Positions 43,180 through 53,869 of a stretch of DNA of 64,000 bases are shown here, piece after piece (position 1 is the first letter of the stretch; each line of letters opens with the position of its first letter). Location: NCBI GenBank assembly GCA_016648135.1, contig JADDOH010010116.1, forward strand, positions 1 to 64,000, given 5' to 3'. This stretch comes from Agrypnia vestita (taxonomy: Eukaryota; Arthropoda; Insecta; Trichoptera; Phryganeidae). The position numbers were made by a program, and so were the translations under genes. The notes under the pieces were generated by a model. That model was not told the origin of the DNA. It saw nothing but the letters and a program-made list of their open reading frames with translations, and made no database searches.

Positions 43180-43300
43180 TAACTTCTTGAAATTTTTTGG
43201 CGTAGTAGGGGAATGCGCAGAATACAAATTTTGGGTCTCGTAGGTGGTATGTTACATGCGCAAACTTCCCCCACTACGCCGAAAATTTTCAAGATGTTTG
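43180..43300. repeat. Imperfect inverted repeat around a 35-base loop
   Basis: CTTCTTGAAATTTTTTGGCG with GTAGTAGGGGAA (left) pairs with TTCCCCCACTACGCCGAAAA (right). It sits in a G+C-richer segment (43040-43385) that may be one small fold-back element. Confidence 0.7.
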
Positions 43301-43458
43301 CCGGCTACTATACTCGAGCGCACGACACTGTATCCGCGTTTACACAAAAGTTATAATTGAAACTATTTTTGCGCGGAGTCCCTGGGACGTACCCTGCAAA
43401 TTAAGGGTTTATTAGAAATTAAAAACAATTACTAGAAATATATTTATAACATGTAATC

Positions 43459-44144
43459 GGCCCGATTCTGAAAATAACAATGTCTGGATCTTTAAGATCT
43501 TTATCCCAACACTTAATAGACGATAATAAAAATTAAAAATGTCCAGAGCGGATTTTGTAATTCTACGGCTCAAATACACTGTATTAAAAGATTATATAAG
43601 AAAGATTGTTTCTTACAAACGTATTCATTTCTCCATCCACAGCGTCCAGATGAAATATGGCTAAACTTGTCGAAACCGCGTTCGGCTTTACCGCGTATTC
43701 AAATCTTCCCATCTTGACATTTTTTGACAGATATGTCTGGATCTTTATCCCAACACTTAAAAGACGATAATAAAAATTAAAAATAAACGAGACATAGCTT
43801 TACGTCGGTGTTTGTTTTTGTAAGTTTCTACATGAGATAGATATAGAGGGAGGGAGAAAGATGTAAATTGATATCTGTCAAAAATCAAGATGTGAAAATT
43901 TAAATACGCGGTAACGCCGAACACGGTCATGACAAGTTTAGCCATGATATTTCATCTGGACGCTGTGGATGAAGAAATTAATACGTTTGTAAGAAACAAT
44001 CTTTCATAAATCATCTTTTAATACAGTGTATTTGAGCCGTAGAATTACAAAATCCGCTCTGGACATTTTTAATTTTTATTATCGTCTATTAAGTGTTGGG
44101 ATAAAGATCATAATGATCCAGACATTGTTATTTTCAGAATACGG
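43459..44144. mobile_element. Long-TIR MITE, about 280-bp arms
   Basis: Left arm (43459 to about 43740) and right arm (about 43858 to 44144) are reverse complements at roughly 90 percent by eye. The ends are CCCGATTCTGAAAATAACAA and its complement TTGTTATTTTCAGAATACGG. A 50-base part of the arm is repeated directly at 43733-43783. No target duplication is certain. Its right end touches the LTR satellite. Confidence 0.8.
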
Positions 44145-46198
44145 ATGAATGTCTGGGTTGTATTTATTGAATAATAAAGTTTAATATTTTATACAGACTC
44201 TTGATATAGACTTTATTAGATCCTTAATCGGTCGTTTGACAGTTGACGATAATCTCCTTCTCAATGTCTCTATGGCTTCTGTAGGGATGTGCCCAACACA
44301 ATGTGTCAGTGATGTGACATCCCCTTCTTAAGATGTTAGTGATGTAACCATGTAATGTTTGGGTTGTCTTTATTGAATAATAACAGTTTAATATTTTATA
44401 CAGACTCTTGATATAGACTATATTAGATCTTAATCGGTCGTTTGACAGTTGACGATAATCTCCTTCTCAATGTCTCTATGGCTTCTGTAGGGATGTGCCC
44501 AACACAATGTGTCAGTGATGTGACATCCCCTTCTTAAGATGTTAGTGATGTAACCATGTAATGTTTGGGTTGTCTTTATTGAATAATAACAGTTTAATAT
44601 TTTATACAGACTCTTGATATAGACTTTATTAGACCCTTAATCGGTCGTTTGACAGTTGACGATAATCTCCTTCTCAATGTCTCTATGGCTTCTGTAGGGA
44701 TGTGCCCAACACAATGTGTCAGTGATGTGACATCCCCTTCTTAAGATGTTAGTGATATAACCATGTAATTTTTGGGTTGTCTTTATTGAATAATAACAGT
44801 TTAATATTTTATACAGACTCTTGATATAGACTATATTAGATCTTAATCGGTCGTTTGACAGTTGACGATAATCTCCTTCTCAATGTCTCTATTGCTCCTG
44901 TAGGGATGTGCCCAACACAATGTGTTAGTGATGTGACATCCCCTTCTTAAGATGTTAGTGATGTAACCATGTAATGTTTGGGTTGTCTTTATTGAATAAT
45001 AACAGTTTAATATTTTATACAGACTCTTGATATAGACTATATTAGATCTTAATCGGTCGTTTGACAGTTGACGATAATCTCCTTCTCAATGTCTCTATGG
45101 CTTCTGTAGGGATGTGCCCAACACAATGTGTCAGTGATGTGACATCCCCTTCTTAAGATGTTAGTGATATAACCATGTAATTTTTGGGTTGTCTTTATTG
45201 AATAATAACAGTTTAATATTTTATACAGACTCTTGATATAGACTATATTAGATCTTAATCGGTCGTTTGACAGTTGACGATAATCTCCTTCTCAATGTCT
45301 CTATGGCTTCTGTAGGGATGTGCCCAACACAATGTGTCAGTGATGTGACATCCCCTTCTTAAGATGTTAGTGATATAACCATGTAATTTCTGGGTTGTCT
45401 TTATTGAATAATAACAGTTTAATATTTTATACAGACTCTTGATATAGACTTTATTAGACCCTTAATCGGTCGTTTGACAGTTGACGATAATCTCCTTCTC
45501 AATGTCTCTATGGCTTCTGTAGGGATGTGCCCAACACAATGTGTCAGTGATGTGACACCCCCTTCTTAAGATGTTAGTGATATAACCATGTAATTTTTGG
45601 GTTGTCTTTATTGAATAATAACAGTTTAATATTTTATACAGACTCTTGATATAGACTTTATTAGACCCTTAATCGGTCGTTTGACAGTTGACGATAATCT
45701 CCTTCTCAATGTCTCTATGGCTTCTGTAGGGATGTGCCCAACACAATGTGTCAGTGATGTGACACCCCCTTCTTAAGATGTTAGTGATATAACCATGTAA
45801 TTTTTGGGTTGTCTTTATTGAATAATAACAGTTTAATATTTTATACAGACTCTTGATATAGACTATATTAGATCTTAATCGGTCGTTTGACAGTTGACGA
45901 TAATCTCCTTCTCAATGTCTCTATGGCTTCTGTAGGGATGTGCCCAACACAATGTGTCAGTGATGTGACACCCCCTTCTTAAGATGTTAGTGATATAACC
46001 ATGTAATTTTTGGGTTGTCTTTATTGAATAATAACAGTTTAATATTTTATACAGACTCTTGATATAGACTATATTAGATCTTAATCGGTCGTTTGACAGT
46101 TGATAATGGTTGATAATAATCTCCTTCTCAATGTCTCTATGGCTTCTGTAGGGATGTGCCCAATACAATGTGTTAGTAATGTGACATCCCCCTTCTTT
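44145..46198 (-). repeat. Tandem satellite of LTR plus polypurine tract, ten units of 206-207 bp
   Basis: On the minus strand each unit is an apparent LTR (TGTCACATCACTGACACA to TTACATCACTAACA, about 192 bp) plus TCTTAAGAAGGGGA, a polypurine tract. The phase marker GTCGTTTGAC occurs at 44231, 44437, 44644, 44850, 45056, 45262, 45469, 45676, 45882 and 46088. Within the LTR, TATAAAATATT and AATAAAG fit a TATA box and a polyadenylation signal. The rightmost unit keeps AAAGAAGGGGGA and then leads into about 150 bp of different sequence, probably the 3' internal region of the parent element. A 116-codon frame across the array (45875-46225) is a by-product of the repeat. Confidence 0.88.
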
Positions 46199-46839
46199 AA
46201 GATATAAACATATAATACATAACAATACATGAGCAATAAATATTATGCGAAATTAGAAAAAGAAAAGGAATTAAAAGTCGGATATAAATTTGCTTAACAA
46301 TATCGCATTTACCAAATCTTCTTAATATTTCCGTTACAAGCACTTATATCAAAAGTTTGATATATAGCGCGCATTTATATGTATTTTATAATTTTTTCTA
46401 AATCTCGCTACTTTCATGACATGAATTTTATAATGTACAATTTATTTTTTTTTATATAAAAATCATAATTATCATTTATAATTGATATAAAAATGTATAA
46501 AATTGTCACAAGTTGTGACTACGGGAGATAAATTAAAATTATTGATTTGTTAATGGATGATTAATTATTTTATTTAATTGATCAACTCACTTTACACGAA
46601 TTATATTAATAAACTCTTCTTGAATTCACACTATTTCTTAATTTATCACTCGTCTACGAAAACTTTATTATCACTTGTTAAAATATTCAATCTAATTTTC
46701 GCACGTAGAAGTCGCACTTATTTATCACCAATTCGGTACTCCGCTCGATTATTTTTATCTGTAGCTCCGATTATCTCACAACTGGCCACCCCGACCATCG
46801 TCTCGCGGTGATATTGTGCCGAAAGAAACGTCAAAACAA
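46199..46839. other. Presumed internal 3' region of the LTR element, then leader-like sequence
   Basis: 46199-46330 continues upstream of the polypurine tract on the minus strand and should be element-internal, but no integrase or RNase H motif is readable. 46560-46840 lies downstream of the heat-shock-like promoter on the minus strand and is A-rich like an untranslated leader. The plus frame 46578-46811 has no domain. Confidence 0.3.
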
Positions 46840-46840
46840 A

Positions 46841-46939
46841 CTATAAAACCGGCCGCCGGTTTTATAGGAAAATTAACGTCTTCTCGAAAGTTCGAGACTG
46901 AAATTCATATGGTTCATTCCAGAAACTTCTAGAAATTTC
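46841..46939 (-). promoter_or_regulatory. Heat-shock-like promoter module, copy 3 (strongest)
   Basis: 46917-46939 has five perfect alternating TTC/GAA pentamer units (TTCCAGAAACTTCTAGAAAT then TTC). 46881-46895 adds three more. On the minus strand a TATAAAA box follows at 46866-46860, 15 bases from the second cluster. A near-perfect palindrome (CTATAAAACCGG with CCGGTTTTATAG) also places a TATAAAA on the plus strand. Heat-shock factor trimers bind exactly such arrays. I cannot name the transcript. Confidence 0.6.
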
Positions 46940-46989
46940 TGATCCTAGTACAAAAGGTATAGAGTGTTATGAAATCATTGATTATGCAT

Positions 46990-47520
46990 AATTCTTTTCG
47001 ATTACTATACATCTCGTTACAATATAAAAGATTAATGAAAAATATTTCATTTCTCTTATTTTCTTCAAATACATGTTTACATAAAATTCATTTTTTAATG
47101 TACTGATTACAACACGTGGTTGATTTAAAAAGAAAATTACTATCAGAACTTTGGCACAAAATAATCAATGTTTGCCAAAATGTCATTCCCATTTAATTTC
47201 ATTTTCAGATGTTAATGAAATTTGCATTTCATTACTGTGTTAGTGTTATTCTGAAAAACTCTCGCTGTCTCGTCTACGAAATCGAAATCTACGAGGCAAT
47301 GAATATTACATTAATTTTCCTATGGCGGAGTGACAGCATTAGCCGAATATAATTAAATATAAAGACCATTCGGTAGTGAATACTGAATCTAAGCGGAGAA
47401 AACTGATTTCAGCACGGCTAGCAGTGGCGTGCAGCGCATGCGAGCAAAAAAGCTGTGCATTAGTAAAGATTCTGGGAAACAAATATGAATTAAATAATCC
47501 TTGTCTTAAGATAAATTTGA
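46990..47520. other. No supported gene
   Basis: TACTATACATCTCGTTA near 46984-47000 is shared with the promoter module at 22820. The rest is unassigned. Confidence 0.35.
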
Positions 47521-47527
47521 TTTAGAA

Positions 47528-47645
47528 TTCTAGCCGTAATTCATCCTACGGCTAGACGTTTTATTCCTGACGTTTCTGTTTAACGTGACGTACTGTTTTT
47601 TTTTTCGATTAAAAATTCTAGCCGTAATTCGTCCTACGGCTAGAA
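47528..47645. repeat. Duplicated stem-loop, CTAGCCGTA...TACGGCTAG
   Basis: Two hairpins with a perfect 9-bp stem (CTAGCCGTA/TACGGCTAG) and an 8-base loop ATTC(A/G)TCC stand about 95 bases apart. Each is followed by AGACGTTTTATT or AGAAGTTTTATT. Everything between also looks like a diverged direct duplication. Confidence 0.75.
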
Positions 47646-48973
47646 GTTTTATTTCCGGCTTTTCTGTACCTAACTTTATGTCAATTCTTCATTTACTTCA
47701 CTTGTTTGCGCCCAAAAAATTTGTTCCATAGATCTAGTCAAGTCGAAATAATACTCGTCCTGAACAGTGTATTTTTACTTAGTTCTATGCTGCGAGTTTT
47801 GTGTAATAGACAAGTAATTTTTTCATGGAATTGCGTATTTCTTCGAAAGGTCATATGCCAGATGAGAACTACGCGCACGTCATTGCAAAAATGTTATTTT
47901 TTACAAATTCCACCCAAAAATTTCGGTGTAAATTCTATGTGTCACTTCTATGGTGAATGTAAATACCATTTTATTCTCTTTTCTACGAATACCATCTGTC
48001 ATAATCATAATGATTATTTACGACGATATTACCATCGATGATATCATAAAATGTTTGATTTATTTTTATGAAAATAAACGTATATCTGAAATTAGTATTA
48101 TTCCCGATTTAATTATATATTGAAAATTTTTGCCCTTCTTACCTATTTATAAAATATTTATTTATTTAGGAAATATTGTTTACAATACTTATTTTATAGT
48201 GCAGTTATTTATTTGGATTGAAGCTACTCAAAATAGTTCATTATATACAGTTAAAAAATATTAAAATGTATATACTCTTATAGCTATATGCGTATATATA
48301 TATTTTTTAATATAGGTATATAGTCGGTCACAGCATAACCTAAGTTTATACCCACTTCACGCCACTGATGGCTAGATATCAACTTTTAGAGGCGGTGATA
48401 GCCTAACATATCCAAACGGTTGTAATACTGAGATAAACATAGCGACAGGAAATAAAATCATCACTTTTCCGCATTGCGATCATATCATTCACATATGATA
48501 ATGATCGCCAACAAATAGCTAACATTGGGAATAGGAATACAGTAGGTGTGACCTCTTACACTTTGTTCTTTCTAGATGTTTCGTCCTTTTGACATGGAAA
48601 AAACTTCATCGGAAATCGGAGCTGATCCAAGGTCCTCGTTCTTCTGAGTTTAAATTGTCTCGCAACAAAGTATACAGAATCGCGACAACGCAATAGCGGT
48701 TTGAAGGTAGCTCTAAGAATTCTCGTGCCGGTTACTTTCCAATCGGGCGCGCCCGCACGGCGCAACCCTTTTTATCCCATTCACTCTCTCGATCTCCCGT
48801 CTTTTTCATTGGATTTCGTTAATTAATGTTTTACTAATTAACTTAAGTCACTGGACACGAATTGAATAACCGCACCGTTTTTTATTTTACACCAATTTTG
48901 TAATTCGCACCACTTATCACTCTTGAGTACTTGACAAATATGTAGGTAGGTACTTTTCTTTTTCGCTTTTTTT
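47646..48973. other. Unassigned
   Basis: A 111-codon plus frame at 47706-48041 (MRPKNLFHRSSQVEIILVLN start) is moderately cysteine-containing but has no recognised domain. A 69-codon minus frame is at 48556-48765. 48650-48780 resembles 49210-49380 (both contain GCGACA with CGCAATAGC or CACAATAGC, and CCATTCACTCTCTC), so it is an old duplicated or dispersed repeat flanking the SINE. Confidence 0.35.
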
Positions 48974-49148
48974 TAATAGAGATGCGAACATGGAATACGT
49001 GTCACATCAATATTCTTACTATTTTCAAACTAAGCTAAACGCTTGTGCTACGAAAATAGGACTAACTTGCCGGTCCGGAGTGAGATTCGAACCTGCGACC
49101 TTTGGATCACGAGGCGAGAGTCCTAACCACAAAACCAACAAGCTACTC
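48974..49148 (-). mobile_element. tRNA-derived SINE, copy 4
   Basis: On the minus strand: GAGTAGCTTGTTGGTTTTGT, the A-box region, GGTCGCAGGTTCGAATCTCA with the B-box, and the CATCTCTATTAAAA end. The 85-codon frame at 48990-49247 that runs through it is a coincidence. Confidence 0.85.
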
Positions 49149-49149
49149 T

Positions 49150-49720
49150 TGTGTATTGCTTGTCGCGCGGGTTCCCAGTTCACTAGCTTCTATGGTCGTT
49201 TGTTAAACAACTCTGAACTGCGTTGGTTCATCATAACTGTCTCGTAACTAATTATACAGAACCGCGACAGCACAATAGCTGTGCAAAGGTAGCTCTTAAA
49301 GTATGTGCTATGGCGCTTCCTTCTTTTATCCCATTCACTCTCTCCCGCCTCTTTCATTCGCTCCGACAGACGTCCATATAATTACATTACATATTTTATA
49401 GTATGAGTGAGTTTGATGATTTCTAATTTCAAATGAAATAAAATAAACTTGGTGGCTTTCACGGTGAATAGGTTTTTGTCAATATAAAAACAATATTAAT
49501 TTATCAAACAAATAATTCCCAGTCGTATTCTAGTGTAATATTAATAATTCGAAAAAATTTCTTAAACATATTAAAATGATACTGCTTTTAAAACTCCAAA
49601 TCAAAAATTTTGATATCTTATACCGAAGGTGACATCTTTGCTAGTTTATGTAAATGACAATTTTTCAAACCACAGAGGGTGGTAATTAAAATAAATCTCA
49701 GATACGGAACTAAGTGTGCA
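49150..49720. other. Old repeat and AT-rich sequence
   Basis: 49200-49400 is related to 48650-48800 as noted there. The rest has no supported feature. Confidence 0.35.
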
Positions 49721-49935
49721 AAGTTAAGATATATAAAACATCCAAAAATTTGATAGATGTTGTAGTCTATCATGGGTGGAATGCGTGAACGTTTTACATT
49801 GTGTAAAGTGACCACTTAAGCTAGCCGTACGATAGGTCGTAAGCCTTTTGAACACCTAAAAAGAGTTCCATAACTACTTATAAAAACCAAAAAACAACCC
49901 ATATAAAAATGGCTTCGTCTCTATGTCACATCTAA
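49721..49935 (+). repeat. Diverged repeat E in arm orientation of copy 1
   Basis: CATGGGTGGAATGCGTGAAC, ACATTGTGTAAAGTGACCAC and GGCTTCGTCTCTATG keep the order of the E arm at 100-270. Confidence 0.6.
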
Positions 49936-50696
49936 TCTCATTCTATTAATTCGCTCCGACAGACGTCCATCTAAATACATAGCACGTGATATTAGAGCGA
50001 GTTTGATGATTTCTTATTGTAGCAATAGCACAATTTTAAAAAAGAGACGCAAAATTCTTTGCAGGTCACGTAAAAAATTATTACCAGATAGACAAAATAT
50101 AAATTTATTTCTTGAAATTTATTATCTCTAAAACAGATGCTTCACTTTAGATCGATTTGCGAAAGGCATGTGAGTTATGTTACACTCTTTTTTGACGGAT
50201 AAAATGTAAAATAGATCCCATTTCTATGTCTGGAACAGACAAACCAATTTGTACAAAAGAAAAACAATTTATTCCCAGACACATTTCATAAAGGAATTTA
50301 TACCAAGCACCTGGTTCATTTTTGAATTGTCCTTTTTTTCATAAGTCAGTTAGACTGCCGATCAATATTTTCTGGCAAACAATCTATAATACTTTACGTG
50401 GCACTGTTCAGAGTAGAAGGGTATAATTTTTTTAAATTTATCTATTTCAATTTAATTTTATTTATTCCATAATATGTATTCAAGGCATACATATTAAGAA
50501 GTTATATCAAAAATATACATATACACACATTTATACATATATATATATATATGTATATATCTGGTTATGTATACCTTGCTTCAAAGTACTGACTGCACTC
50601 CACTGCTATGTAATATATATGCGTGGACTGTTGATATGCATACACATTAACCATCTAAACATTAATTTAACATATTTAAATTTTATATTAGATTTA
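49936..50696. other. No supported gene
   Basis: AT-rich; an alternating AT/TA tract at 50538-50555. No frame above 60 codons. Confidence 0.4.
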
Positions 50697-51344
50697 ATAA
50701 TGTAATGGTGGGTAATATATATTTTTCATACACATTGCTGCTTTGTGCTTTACATTTTTAATTTTTATACTCATGTTTTGGTGCTATTCCTGATACTTTT
50801 TATAATTTGCTACTTATAACTTATATTGTTTAATGTATGTTCTTTTTAATTTTATGATATACTTTTTATGTAAAAGCCTATACGCATTGCTGCTCGCTAC
50901 TCTATATTTTTAATTTTTATACTCATGTTTTGGTGCTATTCCTGATACTTTTTATAATTTGCTACTTATAACTTATATTGTTTAATGTATGTTCTTTTTA
51001 ATTTTATGATATACTTTTTATGTAAAAGCCTATACGCATTGCTGCTCGCTACTCTATATTTTTAATTTTTATACTCATGTTTTGGTGCTATTCCTGATAC
51101 TTTTTATATTTTGCTACTTATAACTAATATTGTTTAATGTATGTTCTTTTTAATTTTATGTTATATTTTTTAGGTAAATGCCTGTACACATTGCTGCTCT
51201 TTACTTTATATTTTTAACTTTTATACTCATGTTCTGGTGCTATTCAGATATTTTTTAATGTATGTGCTTTTTGAAATTTATTTTATATTCTTTATGTAAA
51301 AGCCTAATGGGCGTAAACAAATAAATAAATAAATAAATAAATAA
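50697..51344 (+). repeat. LINE family B 3' UTR with four tandem units of about 152 bp
   Basis: Units start near 50731, 50883, 51035 and 51187 at the phase marker CATTGCTGCT. The first two full units are nearly identical. The end reads CCTAATGGGCGTAAACAAAT plus AAAT units to 51344, the same as the minus-strand copy at 18184. No coding part is attached, so this is a heavily 5'-truncated insertion or a UTR-only copy. Confidence 0.85.
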
Positions 51345-51705
51345 TGATGGGAAACTTTTCGATTTTAGGTGACAAAACTCTCCTTCAATCACTTGTGCGC
51401 GATGCAATGGTTATGGCATGATTGGACGGTAAACAGAGTCACACAGGACATAAGCAGTAAGTAAATACATATCATTTATTTTTTATTATTATTACCAAGT
51501 GAATAAGCTTCCGATATGAACGGACGTGCTCACACTGCCCTCGTGACGGAAATTTATTAACAAGACACCCTGAAGATGCCCGTTGTGATTCAGGCGAAAA
51601 GTCGGTTGACGAATGGTCCTTCTGAGGACCAGATTTTGATGCGGGATACCCCTAAAGAAATTAATACTAACATTTCTAACACCCGTGAAAACCTTCATTA
51701 TAATG

Positions 51706-51739
<34 letters not shown>

Positions 51740-51756
51740 TTTACATACACACTTTT
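51345..51756. other. Unassigned; TA microsatellite at 51703-51731
   Basis: Overlapping frames at 51492-51734 and 51576-51758 run into the microsatellite and are not genes. 51480-51690 is less A+T-rich and may be part of an older element. Confidence 0.4.
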
Positions 51757-52110
51757 AGTTATATTTTATCAATTTGTGTATAAACAACCTTAGCATATAG
51801 ATATACGTCGTTGTGAACTTTTTGACTTTTTCAACTTCTTTATAGGTAGAAGGTGTTTAAATATCTCTTACCGTAAAGGTAGCGCTCGTAAAAAACGCAT
51901 CGCTCGACTATTTTTTCGCCGAACTTAGTTGTAAAATAGGTCAACACAAAAAGCCCTTTTATTTAAACGGGATAATATATTGCCTTCATCTATCCTGAAA
52001 CTTCATTCTAAATATTGGTGAAATAATTTTTGAAATCGGATGAGTACTTTTGGAGATTACGTCCTACATTCAAACTTACAAACTTTACCTGTTTAAATAT
52101 TAGTATTGAT
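51757..52110 (+). repeat. Repeat Z, copy 2 (uninterrupted)
   Basis: Continuous from TTTTATCAATTTGTGTATAA to AATATTAGTATTGATT. It supplies the empty site for the TTAA element at 39594-40500. Confidence 0.75.
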
Positions 52111-52480
52111 TAATAATGCACGCCCTTAATTGGGCTTTGGCGTAGTGTCAAAAGTTTAAGTGGTCAAAAATTTCAAGTGGCAGAGTTATCTAAGTAATAA
52201 AAAAAAAAATTCAAAAATGAAAAAGAATATTAACAATATAAATACAATAAATAATATATTAAGAATGTATCTAAACAAACTATAAAGTCAGAAGACAAGT
52301 AGATTTTTTTTGTATGTATGTAGTTTATGAATATTAAATATATCAACAGAGCTGTATTGATTACCTAGGCAGAACAATGTAGGTGAATTTATAATAAAGT
52401 TAGTGCGCTGGGTGCATATAAACAGCTTTCAAAAATTTGATAATTTATGAATGTTCTTAGGGTGAACGTAGGATGAATCA
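52111..52480. other. Decayed repeat related to 3780-4000
   Basis: TATCAACAGAGCTGTATTGA and AGTGCGCTGG-like strings are shared with the stretch after the first SINE. No gene. Confidence 0.35.
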
Positions 52481-52484
52481 CGTT

Positions 52485-52600
52485 GCGTTGCATAAGGTGA
52501 TCACTTAAGACAGCTAGCAAAGCATAAGCCCTGTGGCCACTCTATAAAGACTCATATACATATTTCCTATATAATTAGTTTCGTCTCGTGAAACGTTTTA
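52485..52600 (+). repeat. Decayed repeat E core
   Basis: GCATAAGGTGATCACTTAAG, CTATAAAGACTCATATACAT and TAGTTTCGTCTCGTGAAAC follow the E arm order. Confidence 0.5.
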
Positions 52601-52724
52601 ATTTATCATAATTAATTTTTATCCCTCTGTGGACACAATTTAGTAATGTTTTTAGAACGTACATATTGTTACGGAATCATGGCTGCGAGAGGCAAAGAAA
52701 TACTTGAAATGAATTAAAATTGTA

Positions 52725-53190
52725 TTCATCATTTTTGGCACTACAACCATTGGTGGGTCTTGGCCTCCTCAATAATTTTCCTCCACTCATCTCGGTGCCA
52801 GCTCTCTCCAGTTTCGAAGCTCTAAGGCAGAGATGTCTTTGAGGACATCCAGCTTAATTGTCACTCCAGCTTAATTTTGGCATTCCTAAGCTCCTTCATC
52901 CTATTGGCCTTGAGTTCAGCAGGAACTTTGTGCTTGATGCTCGGACATTCTCTCCACATGATCCAGACACCGAAGTGACGTTTAGTTCCTTAAATATAGT
53001 ATAGAGCTCATTGTTGTAACGTTTGAGTCAAAGTCTATTTTCTAGAACCGGTCCGAAGATACGCCTCAAAATTTTCCAAAAAAAAAACGTCCAGTACTCG
53101 CTCATTACTCTTATTTAGTACCCACGTCTCAGCTGCGTACGTGAGCACTGGCCTAATAAGCCAACGTAGAATACAGCATGTTAAATAATA
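52725..53190 (-). pseudogene. RTE-like LINE, RT C-terminus to ORF end (minus strand)
   Basis: On the minus strand from 53190: LRWLIRPVLTYAAETWVLNK, SNERVLDVFFWKILRRIFGP, YNNELYTIFKELNVTS near 53000, and WHRDEWRKIIEEAKTHQWL close to 52750. These are the conserved YGxETWxLxKxxxxxLxxFExKxLRxIxGP and WRxxVEEAKTHPGL segments of RTE-like ORFs. Several stops interrupt it. No open frame longer than about 40 codons remains, so it was found only by reading across frames. Confidence 0.72.
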
Positions 53191-53569
53191 TTATAAACAA
53201 TTATCGTCGACCATGTAAACATTGGAACTGTCATGCGATGGAAATATTATTCATACATTGGTTTCGCATTTGCTTTAACCTAAGAGCAATATTATGGCTG
53301 GATTATCGAGATTGCTTTGCGTGGGGTGATCAAACACACCAACAAACATCCCTTCAAATACGTACACATATCGGAACTATCCTTCCGAAGCAATCAAGTT
53401 ATCTCTGTGATAAAGGTAGCTCCGCCGTCGTCCGACAAGTCTTCTTTTAAAAAATGTTCATTATGTTAGTATATAACTGCTGGCTGAGGTTTGAGTCTAC
53501 CTGTATCGAGATTTCTACCATTCTACACCAGCATGCAAATGACACTACGCACTACGACTATAGATATTC
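53191..53569. other. Unassigned
   Basis: A 90-codon plus frame at 53178-53450 partly overlaps the LINE fragment. Its body (MEILFIHWFRICFNLRAILW) has no known domain. Confidence 0.3.
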
Positions 53570-53795
53570 ATTAATACTTCATATACATATACATACATAA
53601 TAATAATGTATGTATGTATATGTATATGTGTATGTATGTATACATATGTGTTTATGTATATGTGTATATGGATGTGTATGTATATGTGTATATGTATATT
53701 TTTAGATGTAAGTTAATAATATGTATGCATTGAACAGAATGTTTGTAATGTACATATTATGTAATAAATAAAAATTGAAAAATTGAAAATTGAAA
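53570..53795 (+). repeat. TATG/TATATG microsatellite followed by an AATAAA tail
   Basis: 53575-53700 alternates TATG, TATATG and TGTGTATATG units. It is followed by ATGTAATAAATAAAAATTGA and repeated AAATTG, resembling a retroposon 3' end. Confidence 0.7.
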
Positions 53796-53869
53796 TACAC
53801 TAACACCTTCACATACGTGGCAATTTTACCCCTGCATATTTGCACGCTAGTATATTGGTTGTCCTCACA

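Noticed and set aside
44145..46198. CRISPR-like array
   Set aside because: Units are contiguous 206-bp repeats without unique spacers, in a eukaryotic sequence, and are explained by an LTR plus polypurine tract.
45875..46225. 116-codon minus-strand frame as a gene
   Set aside because: It translates two consecutive LTR units of the satellite; the near-repeat CHITNTLYWAHPYRSHRDIE appears twice for that reason.
47528..47645. Hammerhead ribozyme pair
   Set aside because: The stem-loops lack the conserved CTGATGA and GAAA core strings in the required order.
48990..49247. 85-codon frame as a gene
   Set aside because: It reads through SINE copy 4 in the antisense direction.
53570..53720. Telomeric or centromeric repeat
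   Set aside because: Irregular TATG/TATATG microsatellite; it does not show TTAGG or TCAGG units.
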